This document shows, one piece after another, positions 47,607 to 56,622 of a DNA stretch of 64,000 bases. The notes below the pieces were generated by a model. It was given only the letters and a program-made list of their open reading frames with translations. It was not told the origin of the DNA and did no database searches. Made by a program: the position numbers and the translations under genes. How positions within the stretch are numbered: the first letter of the stretch is position 1; each line of letters starts with the position of its first letter. Origin of the DNA: Paludibacteraceae bacterium (GTDB lineage Bacteria > Bacteroidota > Bacteroidia > Bacteroidales > Paludibacteraceae); the NCBI GenBank assembly GCA_017448985.1, contig JAFSKL010000028.1, positions 16,336 through 80,335 of the forward strand. The letters run 5' to 3'.

Positions 47607-49097
47607 TTACTCTGCCAAATTGACAGCGTAATAACGGACGCGGCCTTGGGGTGTGCAGCCGGTAATGAAGAGAACGCGGTCATGCTCGGAGGCGGAATTG
47701 GCGCGACGGACGATGTCGTCAAGGTCTTCTTCTGTGCGCACGGAGCGGTTGTTTACTTTCAGGATGATGAAGTCCGCCGGCACGCCGGCACTCTTCAGTT
47801 TGCCTGCCTTGAGCGACTTGATTTGCAGGCCGTAATTGATACCTAAGCGTTCTTTTTGTGCATCCGTCAGTTCTGAGAAAGTGGCACCCAAGACAGACGC
47901 TTTGTCCTCGGCGGAGATGACACCTGTGCCACCGTCGCGGTTGGTGAGTGTCGCTTGGACGGTGAGCGTCTTGCCGTCGCGCAGGAGAGTGACGGAAATT
48001 ACGTCTCCAGGACGATGACGACCGATATGTTCCTGCAAGTCGGTGCCTGTCTTAACCGCAACATCGTCAATGCGTGTGATCACATCGCCGCTCTTAATGC
48101 CGGCTTTCTCCGCTGCGCCGTCCGGCACTACACGCTCCACGTACGCACCTTGTAACGTGCTGAGTTTCTTTTCTTTCTGCAGTTCGGACGTGATCTCACG
48201 CATCTGCACGCCGAGGATAGCGCGCTGTACGACACCGTATTGGCGGATGTCGCTCACCACTTTCTGCACAATGCTCGTCGGGACAGCAAAACTATAGCCC
48301 GAATACGAACCGGTCTGCGAGGCGATGGCGGTGTTGATACCCACCAGTTCGCCGCGCGTGTTAACCAGCGCACCGCCGGAGTTGCCGGGGTTGACGGCGG
48401 CGTCAGTCTGAATAAACGACTCGATCTTCATCTCCGCATTGAGGATATTGATGTTACGTGCTTTCGCAGAAACGATACCTGCCGTGACGGTCGAAGTGAG
48501 GTTAAACGGATTGCCGACAGCAAGCACCCATTCGCCGACACGCAGGTCGTCGGAGTTGCCCATGAGGATCACCGGCAGGTTTGTCTCTTCAATCTTCAGA
48601 AGCGCGATGTCCGTGTTCGGATCGGTGCCCACCAGCGTCGCCGTGTATTCGCGCTTGTCGTTGAGCACAACTTGAATCTGGTCCGCGCGGTCAATGACAT
48701 GATTGTTGGTAACGATGTAACCGTCCTCGGAGATGATCACACCCGAACCGGAAGCCTGTTGATCAGGCATTTCGCGTTGCTGCCCCGGACGGCCGAAGAA
48801 GAATTCAAATAGATCCATCTGCTGCGACGATACCTGATTGCGGTAAGTCGTCTTGACGTGTACCACGGCATTAACGGATAATTCGGCGGCTTGGGTAAAG
48901 TCCGTCTCGCCGGCCTGCGGCAAAGAAGCGAAGCGGCTGTAAGCGGTCGAGATTCCGGAGGAATCGGAAACTAATTGGGATTTGAGATTTGAAATTTGAG
49001 AATTGGTTATGCCGTATTTCAGCACGGCGAACGTTGTTCCGGCACTGACGGCTGCAATGAGCAGCACGACGCCTAAAAATCTAAATAACTTTTTCAT
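47607..49097 (-). CDS. HtrA/DegQ-family periplasmic serine protease
   Basis: 496 residues. N-terminal membrane anchor or signal (FLGVVLLIAAVSAGTTFAVL), trypsin-like domain with catalytic His in VTNNHVID, Asp in TDIALLKI and Ser in NPGNSGGALVN, then two PDZ domains (GVQMREITSEL..., and a second C-terminal). It degrades or refolds misfolded envelope proteins. A short heptamer array gives residues NSQISNLKSQ just after the anchor. Confidence 0.95.
   Translation of the reverse strand: MKKLFRFLGVVLLIAAVSAGTTFAVLKYGITNSQISNLKSQLVSDSSGISTAYSRFASLPQAGETDFTQAAELSVNAVVHVKTTYRNQVSSQQMDLFEFFFGRPGQQREMPDQQASGSGVIISEDGYIVTNNHVIDRADQIQVVLNDKREYTATLVGTDPNTDIALLKIEETNLPVILMGNSDDLRVGEWVLAVGNPFNLTSTVTAGIVSAKARNINILNAEMKIESFIQTDAAVNPGNSGGALVNTRGELVGINTAIASQTGSYSGYSFAVPTSIVQKVVSDIRQYGVVQRAILGVQMREITSELQKEKKLSTLQGAYVERVVPDGAAEKAGIKSGDVITRIDDVAVKTGTDLQEHIGRHRPGDVISVTLLRDGKTLTVQATLTNRDGGTGVISAEDKASVLGATFSELTDAQKERLGINYGLQIKSLKAGKLKSAGVPADFIILKVNNRSVRTEEDLDDIVRRANSASEHDRVLFITGCTPQGRVRYYAVNLAE
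48972..49006. repeat. Heptamer array GATTTGA, translated in htrA (antisense)
   Basis: TAATTGG, GATTTGA, GATTTGA, AATTTGA, GAATTGG. On the gene strand (TCAAATC) it is stop-free; on the plus strand it would contain TGA. Confidence 0.78.
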
Positions 49098-49189
49098 AGT
49101 TCTGTGAATTTAAATATGCAGAAAGAGTATTACAAACTTCGTGCCAAAGTAAAAAATAGCACTTTAAGAATACTTTTTTGCGCAGTTGC

Positions 49190-49220
49190 TTGCACATGTA
49201 AAAAAAAAGCAGTAATTTTG
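49190..49220 (+). promoter_or_regulatory. Orphan promoter, no gene downstream
   Basis: TTG (49190-49192) and TAATTTTG (49213-49220), 20 nt apart. It faces the 3' end of the minus-strand tRNA-Lys. A transcript would meet the hairpin at 49271-49286 after about 50-65 nt. Confidence 0.55.
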
Positions 49221-49264
49221 CAAGCAAAATTGTAACGCGCGAATTGAAAGAATAAAAGACAAAC

Positions 49265-49286
49265 AAAAAAGAGAGTCGAAACTCTC
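49265..49286 (-). terminator. Terminator of tRNA-Lys
   Basis: GAGAGT-TTCG-ACTCTC hairpin with six U residues on the minus strand. On the plus strand it ends TTCTTG, so it may also end a transcript from 49213. Confidence 0.82.
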
Positions 49287-49292
49287 TTCTTG

Positions 49293-49365
49293 TGAACCAG
49301 CTGGGGCTCGAACCCAGGACCCCATCCTTAAAAGGGATGTGCTCTACCTGCTGAGCTACTGATTC
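49293..49365 (-). tRNA. tRNA-Lys (UUU)
   Basis: The cloverleaf folds on the minus strand: acceptor GAATCAG / CTGGTTC, D-arm AGCTCAGCAGGTAGAGC, anticodon loop CTTTTAA (UUU), T-arm with GGTTCGAGCC. Discriminator A; CCA is not encoded. Confidence 0.95.
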
Positions 49366-49402
49366 TCCATTATGCGTAAACGCCTTTTTTCAAAAGCGGC
49401 TG

Positions 49403-49410
49403 CAAAGGTA
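49403..49410 (-). promoter_or_regulatory. Promoter -7 box for tRNA-Lys
   Basis: TACCTTTG on the minus strand, 38 nt before the mature tRNA. No clear TTTG partner. Confidence 0.6.
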
Positions 49411-49532
49411 CTACAATTTTTTGAATTGAGCAAAATTTTTGTGATTTTTTTTCAAAAAAAATGCAAAAATAATCGTTTTTGTTTACAAAATAAGAAATTT
49501 ATTAAAAAAAAATAACATTTTAAGGCATTTTT

Positions 49533-50903
49533 ATGCAAATAAAATTAGAAAATAAGCGCAGAAAGACCATAAATATCCAGGTTGGGAACATTTTTATAGG
49601 TTCCGACTACCCTATTCGCATCCAAACGATGGCCAACACCTCGACCAATGACATCGACGCATCGGTGGATCAAGCCCGCCGTTGTATTGAAGCCGGCGCC
49701 GAACTGTTGCGTTTCACCACACAGGGTCTGCGCGAAGTGGAATCGCTCCGCGAGATACACGCGCAAGTGCTGACTGCCGTACCGCTGGTAGCCGATGTAC
49801 ATTTCCAAGCCGATGTGGCTGATGCCGCCGCACAAGTGGTGGAAGCCGTTCGTATCAACCCGGGCAACTACTGCAAGGATCCGGCCAAACTGGAAGAACG
49901 CTTTGTGCATCTCTTGGAGATCTGCCGCGAGCACAAGACGGCCATCCGCATTGGTGTTAATCACGGTTCGCTCTCCGAACGGATGATGGATCAATTCGGC
50001 GACACGCCGCAAGGAATGGTCGAATCGGTCATGGAGTTCCTCCGCATCGCCGAACGGGAGAAGTTCGACAACATCGTCATCTCCATCAAAGCCTCCAACA
50101 CGCGCGTCATGGTCGAAACCGTTCGCCTGCTCGTCAAAACGATGAAACACGAACACATGGCTTACCCGCTCCATTTGGGCGTGACCGAAGCCGGTGAAGG
50201 TGAGGACGGACGCATCAAATCGGCGGTAGGCATAGGAGCCTTGTTGGCCGACGGAATAGGCGATACCATTCGTGTCAGCCTCAGCGAAGAGCCCGAGAAC
50301 GAGATTCCTGTCGCACAGGACCTCGTGGACTATTTCGCGAACGAGGACTCGCCCCGTTATGACGGTTCGGTGGTAGCCGAAGTGCTGGATAACATAGGCG
50401 GTGACGCTGAGATCCGCTACACCAGTTACGAAGACGATTGGGAGCTCTTCTGCCTCCAGGCGGCTGCAGAGACGGGACGCTTGCTATGGGAATTCAAGGC
50501 GCGCGAACTGACGCTCGTTAATCCCAATTTCTCGGAGACCAAGCTCAATTTCCTGAGCAAAGATATCCTTCAGGCTGCGCGCGTTCGCATCTACAAAACG
50601 GAGTATATCTCCTGTCCTGGCTGCGGACGGACACTGTTCGACCTGCAAAAAACGGTAGCGGAAGTGAAAGCGGCTTGCAGCCAAAAGCTAAAAGCCAACG
50701 GCCAAAGTTATAAAATAGCCGTCATGGGTTGCATCGTCAACGGTCCCGGCGAGATGGCAGACGCCGACTATGGCTACGTCGGAGCCGGACGCGACCGCAT
50801 CAGCCTCTATCGCGGCAAAGAGTGTGTGCTCAAGAATATCCCGCAAGAAGAGGCCGTGGAACAGCTCCTCGCACTCATCGAAGCAGACAACAACAACCAC
50901 TAA
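49533..50903 (+). CDS. ispG: 4-hydroxy-3-methylbut-2-enyl diphosphate synthase, short A* domain
   Basis: [4Fe-4S] enzyme of the MEP pathway that reduces MEcPP to HMBPP. N-terminal TIM barrel (RRKTINIQVG to SLSEEPENEIPVAQDL) and C-terminal cluster domain with cysteines in ISCPGCGRTLFDL and MGCIVNGPGEMADADYGYVG. Bacteroidota enzymes normally carry a large inserted A* domain and reach about 600 residues; this one has 456, with only about 85 residues between the barrel and the cluster domain. A heptamer array is translated as SQKLKANGQ. Confidence 0.93.
   Translation: MQIKLENKRRKTINIQVGNIFIGSDYPIRIQTMANTSTNDIDASVDQARRCIEAGAELLRFTTQGLREVESLREIHAQVLTAVPLVADVHFQADVADAAAQVVEAVRINPGNYCKDPAKLEERFVHLLEICREHKTAIRIGVNHGSLSERMMDQFGDTPQGMVESVMEFLRIAEREKFDNIVISIKASNTRVMVETVRLLVKTMKHEHMAYPLHLGVTEAGEGEDGRIKSAVGIGALLADGIGDTIRVSLSEEPENEIPVAQDLVDYFANEDSPRYDGSVVAEVLDNIGGDAEIRYTSYEDDWELFCLQAAAETGRLLWEFKARELTLVNPNFSETKLNFLSKDILQAARVRIYKTEYISCPGCGRTLFDLQKTVAEVKAACSQKLKANGQSYKIAVMGCIVNGPGEMADADYGYVGAGRDRISLYRGKECVLKNIPQEEAVEQLLALIEADNNNH
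50679..50706. repeat. 4x7 array AGCCAAA, translated in ispG
   Basis: AGCCAAA, AGCTAAA, AGCCAAC, GGCCAAA: 28 nt between two cluster-domain segments. Same family as 32126-32153. Confidence 0.88.
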
Positions 50904-50915
50904 ACATATTACGAC

Positions 50916-52190
50916 ATGAAAAAATCATTGTTCATGGCATTGGCAGCGATAGTACTGGCCATGCCGAGTATGGCACAAGACGAAGAATGGCGCTGGTCGC
51001 AAGACCGCGTGGCGAGTGACTTATCCTACACCACTCCTCCCAACTTTGAAGGGGTGACACCGGCGCGTGTTCCGCAGACTGTTTCCGAGGCAGTGAAAGC
51101 CCTGCCGGCCGTTCCTACCGTAGAACAGATCATCACGCCGGAGGCCAAAGAGAAAGCCATCCGATCTACGCATCAACCCTATACGATGGCCCTTGAGCAG
51201 ATGTCATTGCGCCTCATGAAAGAGGACGAAGGTCTCCGCAGACGCCAAGATGCTATCCGTATGAAACAGGCGCAACAAGGCCAACACGCTATGCAGCAGT
51301 ACCAGAGTAATGTCAACGCCGGTCTGATGCCGTCGCAGCAAGAGATGATGGCGCTGTATATGTCCGGTGAGATCAACGAGAACATGTCCGATGAGCAGAT
51401 GATGGATGTCATGGCGGGTAAGTTCGCCGCCAAATGGGGCATCAGCAAGCAGGAATACCTCAAGATCATCGGAATGGCTCAGTCCAATCCCAAAGGCTGC
51501 GAGGCGTATATCAAGTCCAACCATCCGGACCTCTACAAGCGTCTCTATGCCGCCAATGCCGGCTATAACACGCAAGACATACCCGATGACCCGCGTGACG
51601 AACGACTCGGACAGATAGGTGAAGAGCTGGCAGAATTGCAGCAGCAATTGGAAGAGCCGCTCAGCAACTACAATTACAACTATATGCTGTCGGCCAGCCG
51701 CAGCCAGAGCGCGTACAGCAAGATGTTGGAACAGATGCGCGCCGACTGGAAGACCTGCTCTGAGGCCAAGCAGATAGACGCCATCGAAGATGCCCTGCAG
51801 AAACGCATCGACGAATGGGTTAAGACGCTGAGTTACGATGTCTTTGACGATGTGCCTTATCCCGCATGGTTTGGCACCGAGCGCAAGAAAGAGAACGCGC
51901 TCATTGACCAGTGGAACAGGCGCTGGGCTGCCAAATGGCTCAAGATAGCGCAAGACGGCGATGCTTCGATTCGTCCCATCTTCGAGAAATTAATAGCCCT
52001 CGAAGCCGAGAATGAACAGCTGGGCAAACAGGGTGACTCGGAGAATGCGATCTACCTGAGCAACAAACTGCGTATCAACAGTTTCTTCAGTTTCTTGGTA
52101 GGAGCCAAGCAGCCTGCCCAGGATGCCTTCTCGTTCCCCTGCATCGAATTCGTAGAGACCAGCGGGATCGTCCACCTCGGTAAAGGATAA
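50916..52190 (+). CDS. Exported helical protein of unknown function
   Basis: 424 residues with a clear signal peptide (MKKSLFMALAAIVLAMPSMAQ). The rest is hydrophilic, methionine- and glutamine-rich and probably helical (KQAQQGQHAMQQYQSNVNAG, GEELAELQQQLEEPLSNY). No domain is recognised. It lies 12 nt after ispG and may share its transcript. Confidence 0.75.
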   Translation: MKKSLFMALAAIVLAMPSMAQDEEWRWSQDRVASDLSYTTPPNFEGVTPARVPQTVSEAVKALPAVPTVEQIITPEAKEKAIRSTHQPYTMALEQMSLRLMKEDEGLRRRQDAIRMKQAQQGQHAMQQYQSNVNAGLMPSQQEMMALYMSGEINENMSDEQMMDVMAGKFAAKWGISKQEYLKIIGMAQSNPKGCEAYIKSNHPDLYKRLYAANAGYNTQDIPDDPRDERLGQIGEELAELQQQLEEPLSNYNYNYMLSASRSQSAYSKMLEQMRADWKTCSEAKQIDAIEDALQKRIDEWVKTLSYDVFDDVPYPAWFGTERKKENALIDQWNRRWAAKWLKIAQDGDASIRPIFEKLIALEAENEQLGKQGDSENAIYLSNKLRINSFFSFLVGAKQPAQDAFSFPCIEFVETSGIVHLGKG

Positions 52191-52219
52191 AAGTTCAAAG
52201 GCTCGCCGCCTCAAAAAAA

Positions 52220-52234
52220 GAAGGGGGGATTCGA
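52220..52234. repeat. 15-nt copy of the tRNA-Ser 3' region
   Basis: GAAGGGGGGATTCGA repeats the acceptor/T-arm segment of the tRNA-Ser gene found at about 52359. Such direct repeats can mark an old integration site, but 15 nt is short. Confidence 0.4.
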
Positions 52235-52291
52235 CAATTGCCGCAGGCAATAATCGACAGAGCGTAGCGGCGGAGAACTCCCGAACGAGGG

Positions 52292-52313
52292 GTGAGAAGG
52301 CTCGCCTTCTCAC
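52292..52313. other. Perfect hairpin GTGAGAAGGC/GCCTTCTCAC
   Basis: A 22-nt palindrome followed by AAAAAG. It adjoins the bidirectional terminator at 52314-52352. Possibly a second terminator arm or a small repeat. Confidence 0.5.
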
Positions 52314-52352
52314 AAAAAGAAATAGGCCACCATCCGGTGACCTATTCTTTTT
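52314..52352 (-). terminator. Bidirectional terminator after tRNA-Ser
   Basis: AATAGGTCACC / GGTGGCCTATT stem with A and T runs on both sides. Confidence 0.82.
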
Positions 52353-52355
52353 CTG

Positions 52356-52442
<87 letters not shown>

Positions 52443-52467
52443 GTAGCTTAAATCTCAAAAGCGGGTG

Positions 52468-52475
52468 CAAAGGTA
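52468..52475 (-). promoter_or_regulatory. Promoter -7 box for tRNA-Ser
   Basis: TACCTTTG on the minus strand, 26 nt before the tRNA. Confidence 0.62.
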
Positions 52476-52515
52476 CTGCTTTTTTTTGATATGACCAAAT
52501 ATTTTTTCACTTTTT

Positions 52516-52547
52516 TTTGTGTATATCGCAAAAAAATAGTAATTTTG
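52516..52547 (+). promoter_or_regulatory. Promoter for the CYTH gene
   Basis: TTTG (52516-52519) and TAATTTTG (52540-52547), 20 nt apart, divergent from the tRNA-Ser promoter. Confidence 0.75.
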
Positions 52548-52566
52548 TGCCCAAATACGATTTATT

Positions 52567-53034
52567 ATGCCTAAAAACACTGAAATTGAACGCAAATTCC
52601 TCGTCGTATCGGATGCTTTTAAAGCGGAGGCGACGACCAGTTACGAAATCATGCAAGGCTACTTGTGCAAAGAACCCGGCAAGACGATTCGTGTGCGTAT
52701 ACGCGACGCGCGCGCGTTCCTTACTATTAAATCCGCACACCTGCGAGACGGCCTGGCCAAGTTCGAATGGGAGAAAGAGATCGATGTGTCGGATGCCAAA
52801 GAACTGATGCAGTTGTGCCTGCCGGGAGCTATCAGCAAGACCCGCTATATCATCCCCGCCCTGCCTTTTGACGACCAGCCGCGTTGCTGGGAAGTGGACG
52901 TCTTTCACGGACGCCTGGACGGTTTGGTACTGGCAGAAATCGAATTAGGTAACGAGTTCGAGCCCTTCCAAAGACCTGCCTGGCTCGGTGAAGAGGTGAC
53001 GGGTCAGCCGCAGTACTACAACGCCAACATGTAG
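52567..53034 (+). CDS. CYTH-domain (triphosphate tunnel) protein
   Basis: 155 residues. EIERKFLV at residues 5-12 is the hallmark ExExK motif; further strands include KTIRVRIRD, FEWEKEID, KTRYIIP, CWEVDVF and LAEIELG, the charged faces of a triphosphate tunnel. Bacterial members hydrolyse tripolyphosphate or related triphosphates. The exact substrate is unknown. Confidence 0.9.
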   Translation: MPKNTEIERKFLVVSDAFKAEATTSYEIMQGYLCKEPGKTIRVRIRDARAFLTIKSAHLRDGLAKFEWEKEIDVSDAKELMQLCLPGAISKTRYIIPALPFDDQPRCWEVDVFHGRLDGLVLAEIELGNEFEPFQRPAWLGEEVTGQPQYYNANM

Positions 53035-53036
53035 CG

Positions 53037-53948
53037 TTACAGGCAGTTGCACTTATGCGGATTAGCCTTGTACGGATTATACGGCGAGATCGCATAAGCA
53101 ATCTTGATACCCACATCGAACAGCGAACAGCGGTTCACCAGCGCCGCGCCCTGCCTGTTGGCGCCGAGCACCGTGGATGTCAGTTGGCGCTCCAACGGCA
53201 CAAACGGATCTTGCGTCGCAGTCAGCATCACCAGACTCTCCGCCTCACTGCGGTTAATAGGCCTGTCGGTCAGCGACACATCCGTATAGAGTCCGAAAAC
53301 GATGAACGAATGGTGATTCCGTCCGGTTTTGACATAGTGGGTATAATTGATTTCCGCCGCTATCCACCACTCCGGCTTCGGCAGTTCGGCCATCGTTATC
53401 TTCCCTTCGTCCTTCATCGCAAAATGCCGCGTGGCGCCTAACGGGACCGACTCATAAACCCTATTGTCGTAGTCGGGATAATAGACCGACAACTCTGCAT
53501 CTTTGAGTGTCTCTTGCCATGACCCCATCAGCGGCAGTACCACTTTCGGTCCCGCAAAAAAGCTCCACTCTTTGAACGTCGCCCCTATCTGGACCGGTAC
53601 ACCCACTGACAACGTTGAATAGCGTTCCCGCAGACGACCTATCTTATAATCCACTTGCATCGTCTGCTTCTCGATGTCCTTCACCTGATAACTGTCCTCG
53701 TAATTACGCTTGCTGAAACCGCACATATGTTCGTCCACGGTCACGCCAACACGGAGTGAGAAATAATAGGGTGAATGATACCTATATGCCAGTTCCAATC
53801 CTCCATGGACATACGGCTGCATCACCACATAGTTCGTCGAAGCGCGCCAGCCTGCCAAGCCGCCACGCAAGCCCACTTCAAATATACTCTCCGCGTGAAC
53901 CAACACCGGCAGCAGCACTAATCCTATGAGTAACTTACGAAGGGTCAC
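53037..53948 (-). CDS. Outer-membrane beta-barrel-like protein
   Basis: 303 residues with a signal peptide (LLIGLVLLPVLVHA) followed by alternating amphipathic strands (FEVGLRGGLAGW, YYFSLRVGVTVDE, LSVGVPVQIGATF, SFFAGPKVVLPLMG), as in OmpA-like or PorT-type barrels. GTG start overlapping the stop of the gene upstream on this strand, so it is translated with the T9SS adhesin. It may serve as a membrane anchor; inferred. Confidence 0.7.
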   Translation of the reverse strand: MTLRKLLIGLVLLPVLVHAESIFEVGLRGGLAGWRASTNYVVMQPYVHGGLELAYRYHSPYYFSLRVGVTVDEHMCGFSKRNYEDSYQVKDIEKQTMQVDYKIGRLRERYSTLSVGVPVQIGATFKEWSFFAGPKVVLPLMGSWQETLKDAELSVYYPDYDNRVYESVPLGATRHFAMKDEGKITMAELPKPEWWIAAEINYTHYVKTGRNHHSFIVFGLYTDVSLTDRPINRSEAESLVMLTATQDPFVPLERQLTSTVLGANRQGAALVNRCSLFDVGIKIAYAISPYNPYKANPHKCNCL

Positions 53949-56461
53949 GGCACAAACACTTTTTCGCTATACACGTTATCACCTTGCTCGATGAGCAACA
54001 GGTATATTCCTGCCGGCAACTGCGGCCTTTCCTCCGGATTCGCCGTCTGCCATGTCCCGAGCAGCACACCGCTGCTGTTATAGGCCCGAACGGTCGTCAC
54101 GGCCGGAACTACCGTACTGCGCAGATCGATGATGTTCGAACATACTTCGGTGCTGTCGTCCAAGGTCAGGAACACCTGATAGACGCCATGCAGAATAGAC
54201 TCTTCCGAGTAGTCATCTTCGGTTGCGCCCTCTATCAGCTCATCGTCCTTGAACCACCGGTAACTAACCACTTGCCTGTCAGGATACAACTCCCGCACTG
54301 TGACATTGTCCACTAACAGCACCCAGTCATATTTATTGACCAATATCGTCGGACAGGTCGGTTCTACAGGCGGATCTACAGGCGGATCTACCGGCGGCAC
54401 TTCACATTCCTTGGTCACCAACTGCACCGGCTCGCTCGTCGCACGGCAGTTCTTACTGTCCAGATTGCCGGCATTGGCCACCGTCACCCGATACCAGCCT
54501 TCGTCCGTTTTCGCCACCTCGTCGATAGTCAAGATCTTTGCGCTCTCGCCGGCCAATATCGCCCACGAATTACCGTCCGCCGAATACTCCCACCTATACT
54601 CCGGACTGGTCAACGCGCTTGCGTCCTCCAGCTCCGCAGTTATTGTGTGTGATTCTTTCAGGCACACAGGACTCGCACTCTTAAGCGACACCGGCAGACA
54701 AAGTCGGATTTCAATGTCGTCAAGGGCAAAATCGTTACCTATAGAACTGGTGACATTATTGTAGATGGTGAGCGTCACCTCATCCACGCCATCAGGCACC
54801 GTGAAGTTCATTCCGACATGATTCCACTTAGCCGAGTACTGCCAACACGAGTAGTCACCCTCAAACGTTTCGTCATACGGTATATCTCCCGTGTCGTAAG
54901 CCGGTACCAATTCGTCGCCTGTCGTGGGATCCGTCAGCGTAAACAACAGTCGCGGATAAGCGTACTTGCCGGGACTGCCTACATATTGCCCCCATGTCAT
55001 CACATTCGCCACATAAGCGGAGAAAGTTAGCCGCAAACCCGGGCAGAGGTCGGTAATGGTCGTCTGATAGAACTTGGCATTGTCGCCGCGCGCGTCAATT
55101 TCCATAAGATACCCGCGAGTGCGATCGTCCGGATAGGTATGGTCATCTTGCAAATGCCATTGAGAACGACGATTCTCCGGTAGATTAGTTAAAGAAGTAT
55201 CGCCATTACAATACCCGGATTTCGTTATCAGATAAGCACCTGAATGCATCACTTGCCAAGCGTCAGACAATAACTGCTCATAGGTCATGCCTACCACAGG
55301 GTCTATTCCCACTCTCGGATCACTCGGATCGTTCCCGCCGAAGTCCTCGCGGAACAAGAGCGTACCGTCCGTACATAGTTCTGCCGGCTCTACCGGCGGC
55401 ACTCCACATTCCTTGGTCACCAAGCGGAAAGGTTCGCTCGTCGCACGGCAGTTGACGCAACCGATATTCCCTTTGCCCGCAACAGCCAACTTGTACCAAC
55501 CGGCTTTGTCCTTGCTCATCTTGTCAAACGCCAAATCCCGCTTGTTGCCGTCCGTCACTTCCGTCCAGTTGTCGCCGTCGGACGAATAGAACCATTGGTA
55601 TTCAAGCGGTTCAGGGAAGGTACCATCGTTGTCAAACTCTACCGCAAAAGCGTACGCCTCTTGCTCGCACACCTCGTTGGCCGACACTATCTTAACCGGC
55701 GGCGCGCACAGACGAATCTCTATATCGTCCATTGCAAAATCGTTGCCGTTAGAAGCGGTGCAAGCGTTCTTAATAATCAGTTTAACGGCCGTTCTTCCGG
55801 GCGGCACCTCAAAATTCATACCCACCACGTTCCAATGCGCCGAATTGCGCCATTCACCGGGCATATCCGCGTAACTCCTGTCCACAGGAATAGGGCCTGT
55901 TTTGTACGGCGCTACCAGTTCGTCACCCGTTTTAGGGTCAACTAGCACGAAACTCAGTTGCGGATCGCCGTTGTTCCCATGATCGTACGAATAAGATGTC
56001 GTGATATTGGTCACATAAGCCAGGAAGGTCAGTTTGGTGCCTTCGCAAAGCCCGTCGATTACAGTCTCAAAGAAGGTACTTTGGTCCAATCTGCTGTCTA
56101 TCTCGAGCAAGTACCCGCGCGAGTAGTCGTCCGGATAGGTATGGTCGTCCATAATGAACCAGTGCGAGTAGGAGTATGACTCCGCATTGCGGTAACCCAC
56201 TTTGGTCAGCAGATAACACCCGCTGCTCATTCCGATACAAGGGTCTGTTCGGTGAGCACAATTGGCGGTGTCAAAAATCTGTGTGTATAATCTACTCATA
56301 CCCGGCGCCGGATTTACTCCCGCTACGGGATCGTCCGGGTCATTGCCGCCGAAGTCCTCGCGGAACAAGAGCGTACCGTCCAGGCAAAGGTCATCCGTCT
56401 GCGCCGCCATCGGCAGCACAAAAAACAGGGATAGCAATATGACTTGCGCGTATTTTTTCAT
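53945..56461 (-). CDS. T9SS-secreted adhesin-like protein with duplicated domains
   Basis: 838 residues from ATG 56461 (signal peptide MKKYAQVILLSLFFVLPMAAQ). Two similar blocks of about 300 residues, each opening with DGTLLFREDFGGNDP, hold a jelly-roll/carbohydrate-binding-like domain (NDFAMDDIEIRLC in both) followed by an Ig-like domain (WYKLAVAGKGN and WYRVTVANAGN). A proline-rich linker (PPVDPPVDPPVEP) leads to a C-terminal sorting domain (VRAYNSSGVLLGTW ... AGIYLLLIEQ). Likely a cell-surface adhesin or glycan binder. Confidence 0.82.
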   Translation of the reverse strand: MKKYAQVILLSLFFVLPMAAQTDDLCLDGTLLFREDFGGNDPDDPVAGVNPAPGMSRLYTQIFDTANCAHRTDPCIGMSSGCYLLTKVGYRNAESYSYSHWFIMDDHTYPDDYSRGYLLEIDSRLDQSTFFETVIDGLCEGTKLTFLAYVTNITTSYSYDHGNNGDPQLSFVLVDPKTGDELVAPYKTGPIPVDRSYADMPGEWRNSAHWNVVGMNFEVPPGRTAVKLIIKNACTASNGNDFAMDDIEIRLCAPPVKIVSANEVCEQEAYAFAVEFDNDGTFPEPLEYQWFYSSDGDNWTEVTDGNKRDLAFDKMSKDKAGWYKLAVAGKGNIGCVNCRATSEPFRLVTKECGVPPVEPAELCTDGTLLFREDFGGNDPSDPRVGIDPVVGMTYEQLLSDAWQVMHSGAYLITKSGYCNGDTSLTNLPENRRSQWHLQDDHTYPDDRTRGYLMEIDARGDNAKFYQTTITDLCPGLRLTFSAYVANVMTWGQYVGSPGKYAYPRLLFTLTDPTTGDELVPAYDTGDIPYDETFEGDYSCWQYSAKWNHVGMNFTVPDGVDEVTLTIYNNVTSSIGNDFALDDIEIRLCLPVSLKSASPVCLKESHTITAELEDASALTSPEYRWEYSADGNSWAILAGESAKILTIDEVAKTDEGWYRVTVANAGNLDSKNCRATSEPVQLVTKECEVPPVDPPVDPPVEPTCPTILVNKYDWVLLVDNVTVRELYPDRQVVSYRWFKDDELIEGATEDDYSEESILHGVYQVFLTLDDSTEVCSNIIDLRSTVVPAVTTVRAYNSSGVLLGTWQTANPEERPQLPAGIYLLLIEQGDNVYSEKVFVP

Positions 56462-56470
56462 TTTAGTCTG

Positions 56471-56478
56471 CAAAGGTA
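56471..56478 (-). promoter_or_regulatory. Promoter -7 box for the adhesin operon
   Basis: TACCTTTG ends only 9 nt before the ATG at 56461, so the 5' leader would be a few nucleotides at most. Confidence 0.6.
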
Positions 56479-56527
56479 CAACAAATATTTGGAATATACA
56501 AGGATTTTGCAAAAATAATGATTTTTA

Positions 56528-56559
56528 TTTGCACAATTCAAAAAAAAGTCGTACCTTTG
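56528..56559 (+). promoter_or_regulatory. Promoter for valS
   Basis: TTTG (56528-56531) and TACCTTTG (56552-56559), 20 nt apart. Confidence 0.78.
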
Positions 56560-56583
56560 TAGCCGTTTTTGCTGCAAAGCACG

Positions 56584-56611
56584 AATTTTTAATTCGTAAT
56601 TTTTAATTTTT
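56584..56611. repeat. 4x7 array AATTTTT before valS
   Basis: AATTTTT, AATTCGT, AATTTTT, AATTTTT: 28 nt in the valS leader. Confidence 0.8.
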
Positions 56612-56622
56612 AATTCTATCAT

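Noticed and set aside
52292-52313. Insertion-sequence terminal repeat
   Set aside because: No transposase and no partner repeat; it adjoins a terminator.
56560-56622. T-box or other tRNA-sensing leader before valS, and likewise before leuS and serS
   Set aside because: Leaders are short and filled by arrays; no specifier-loop structure or T-box core was visible.
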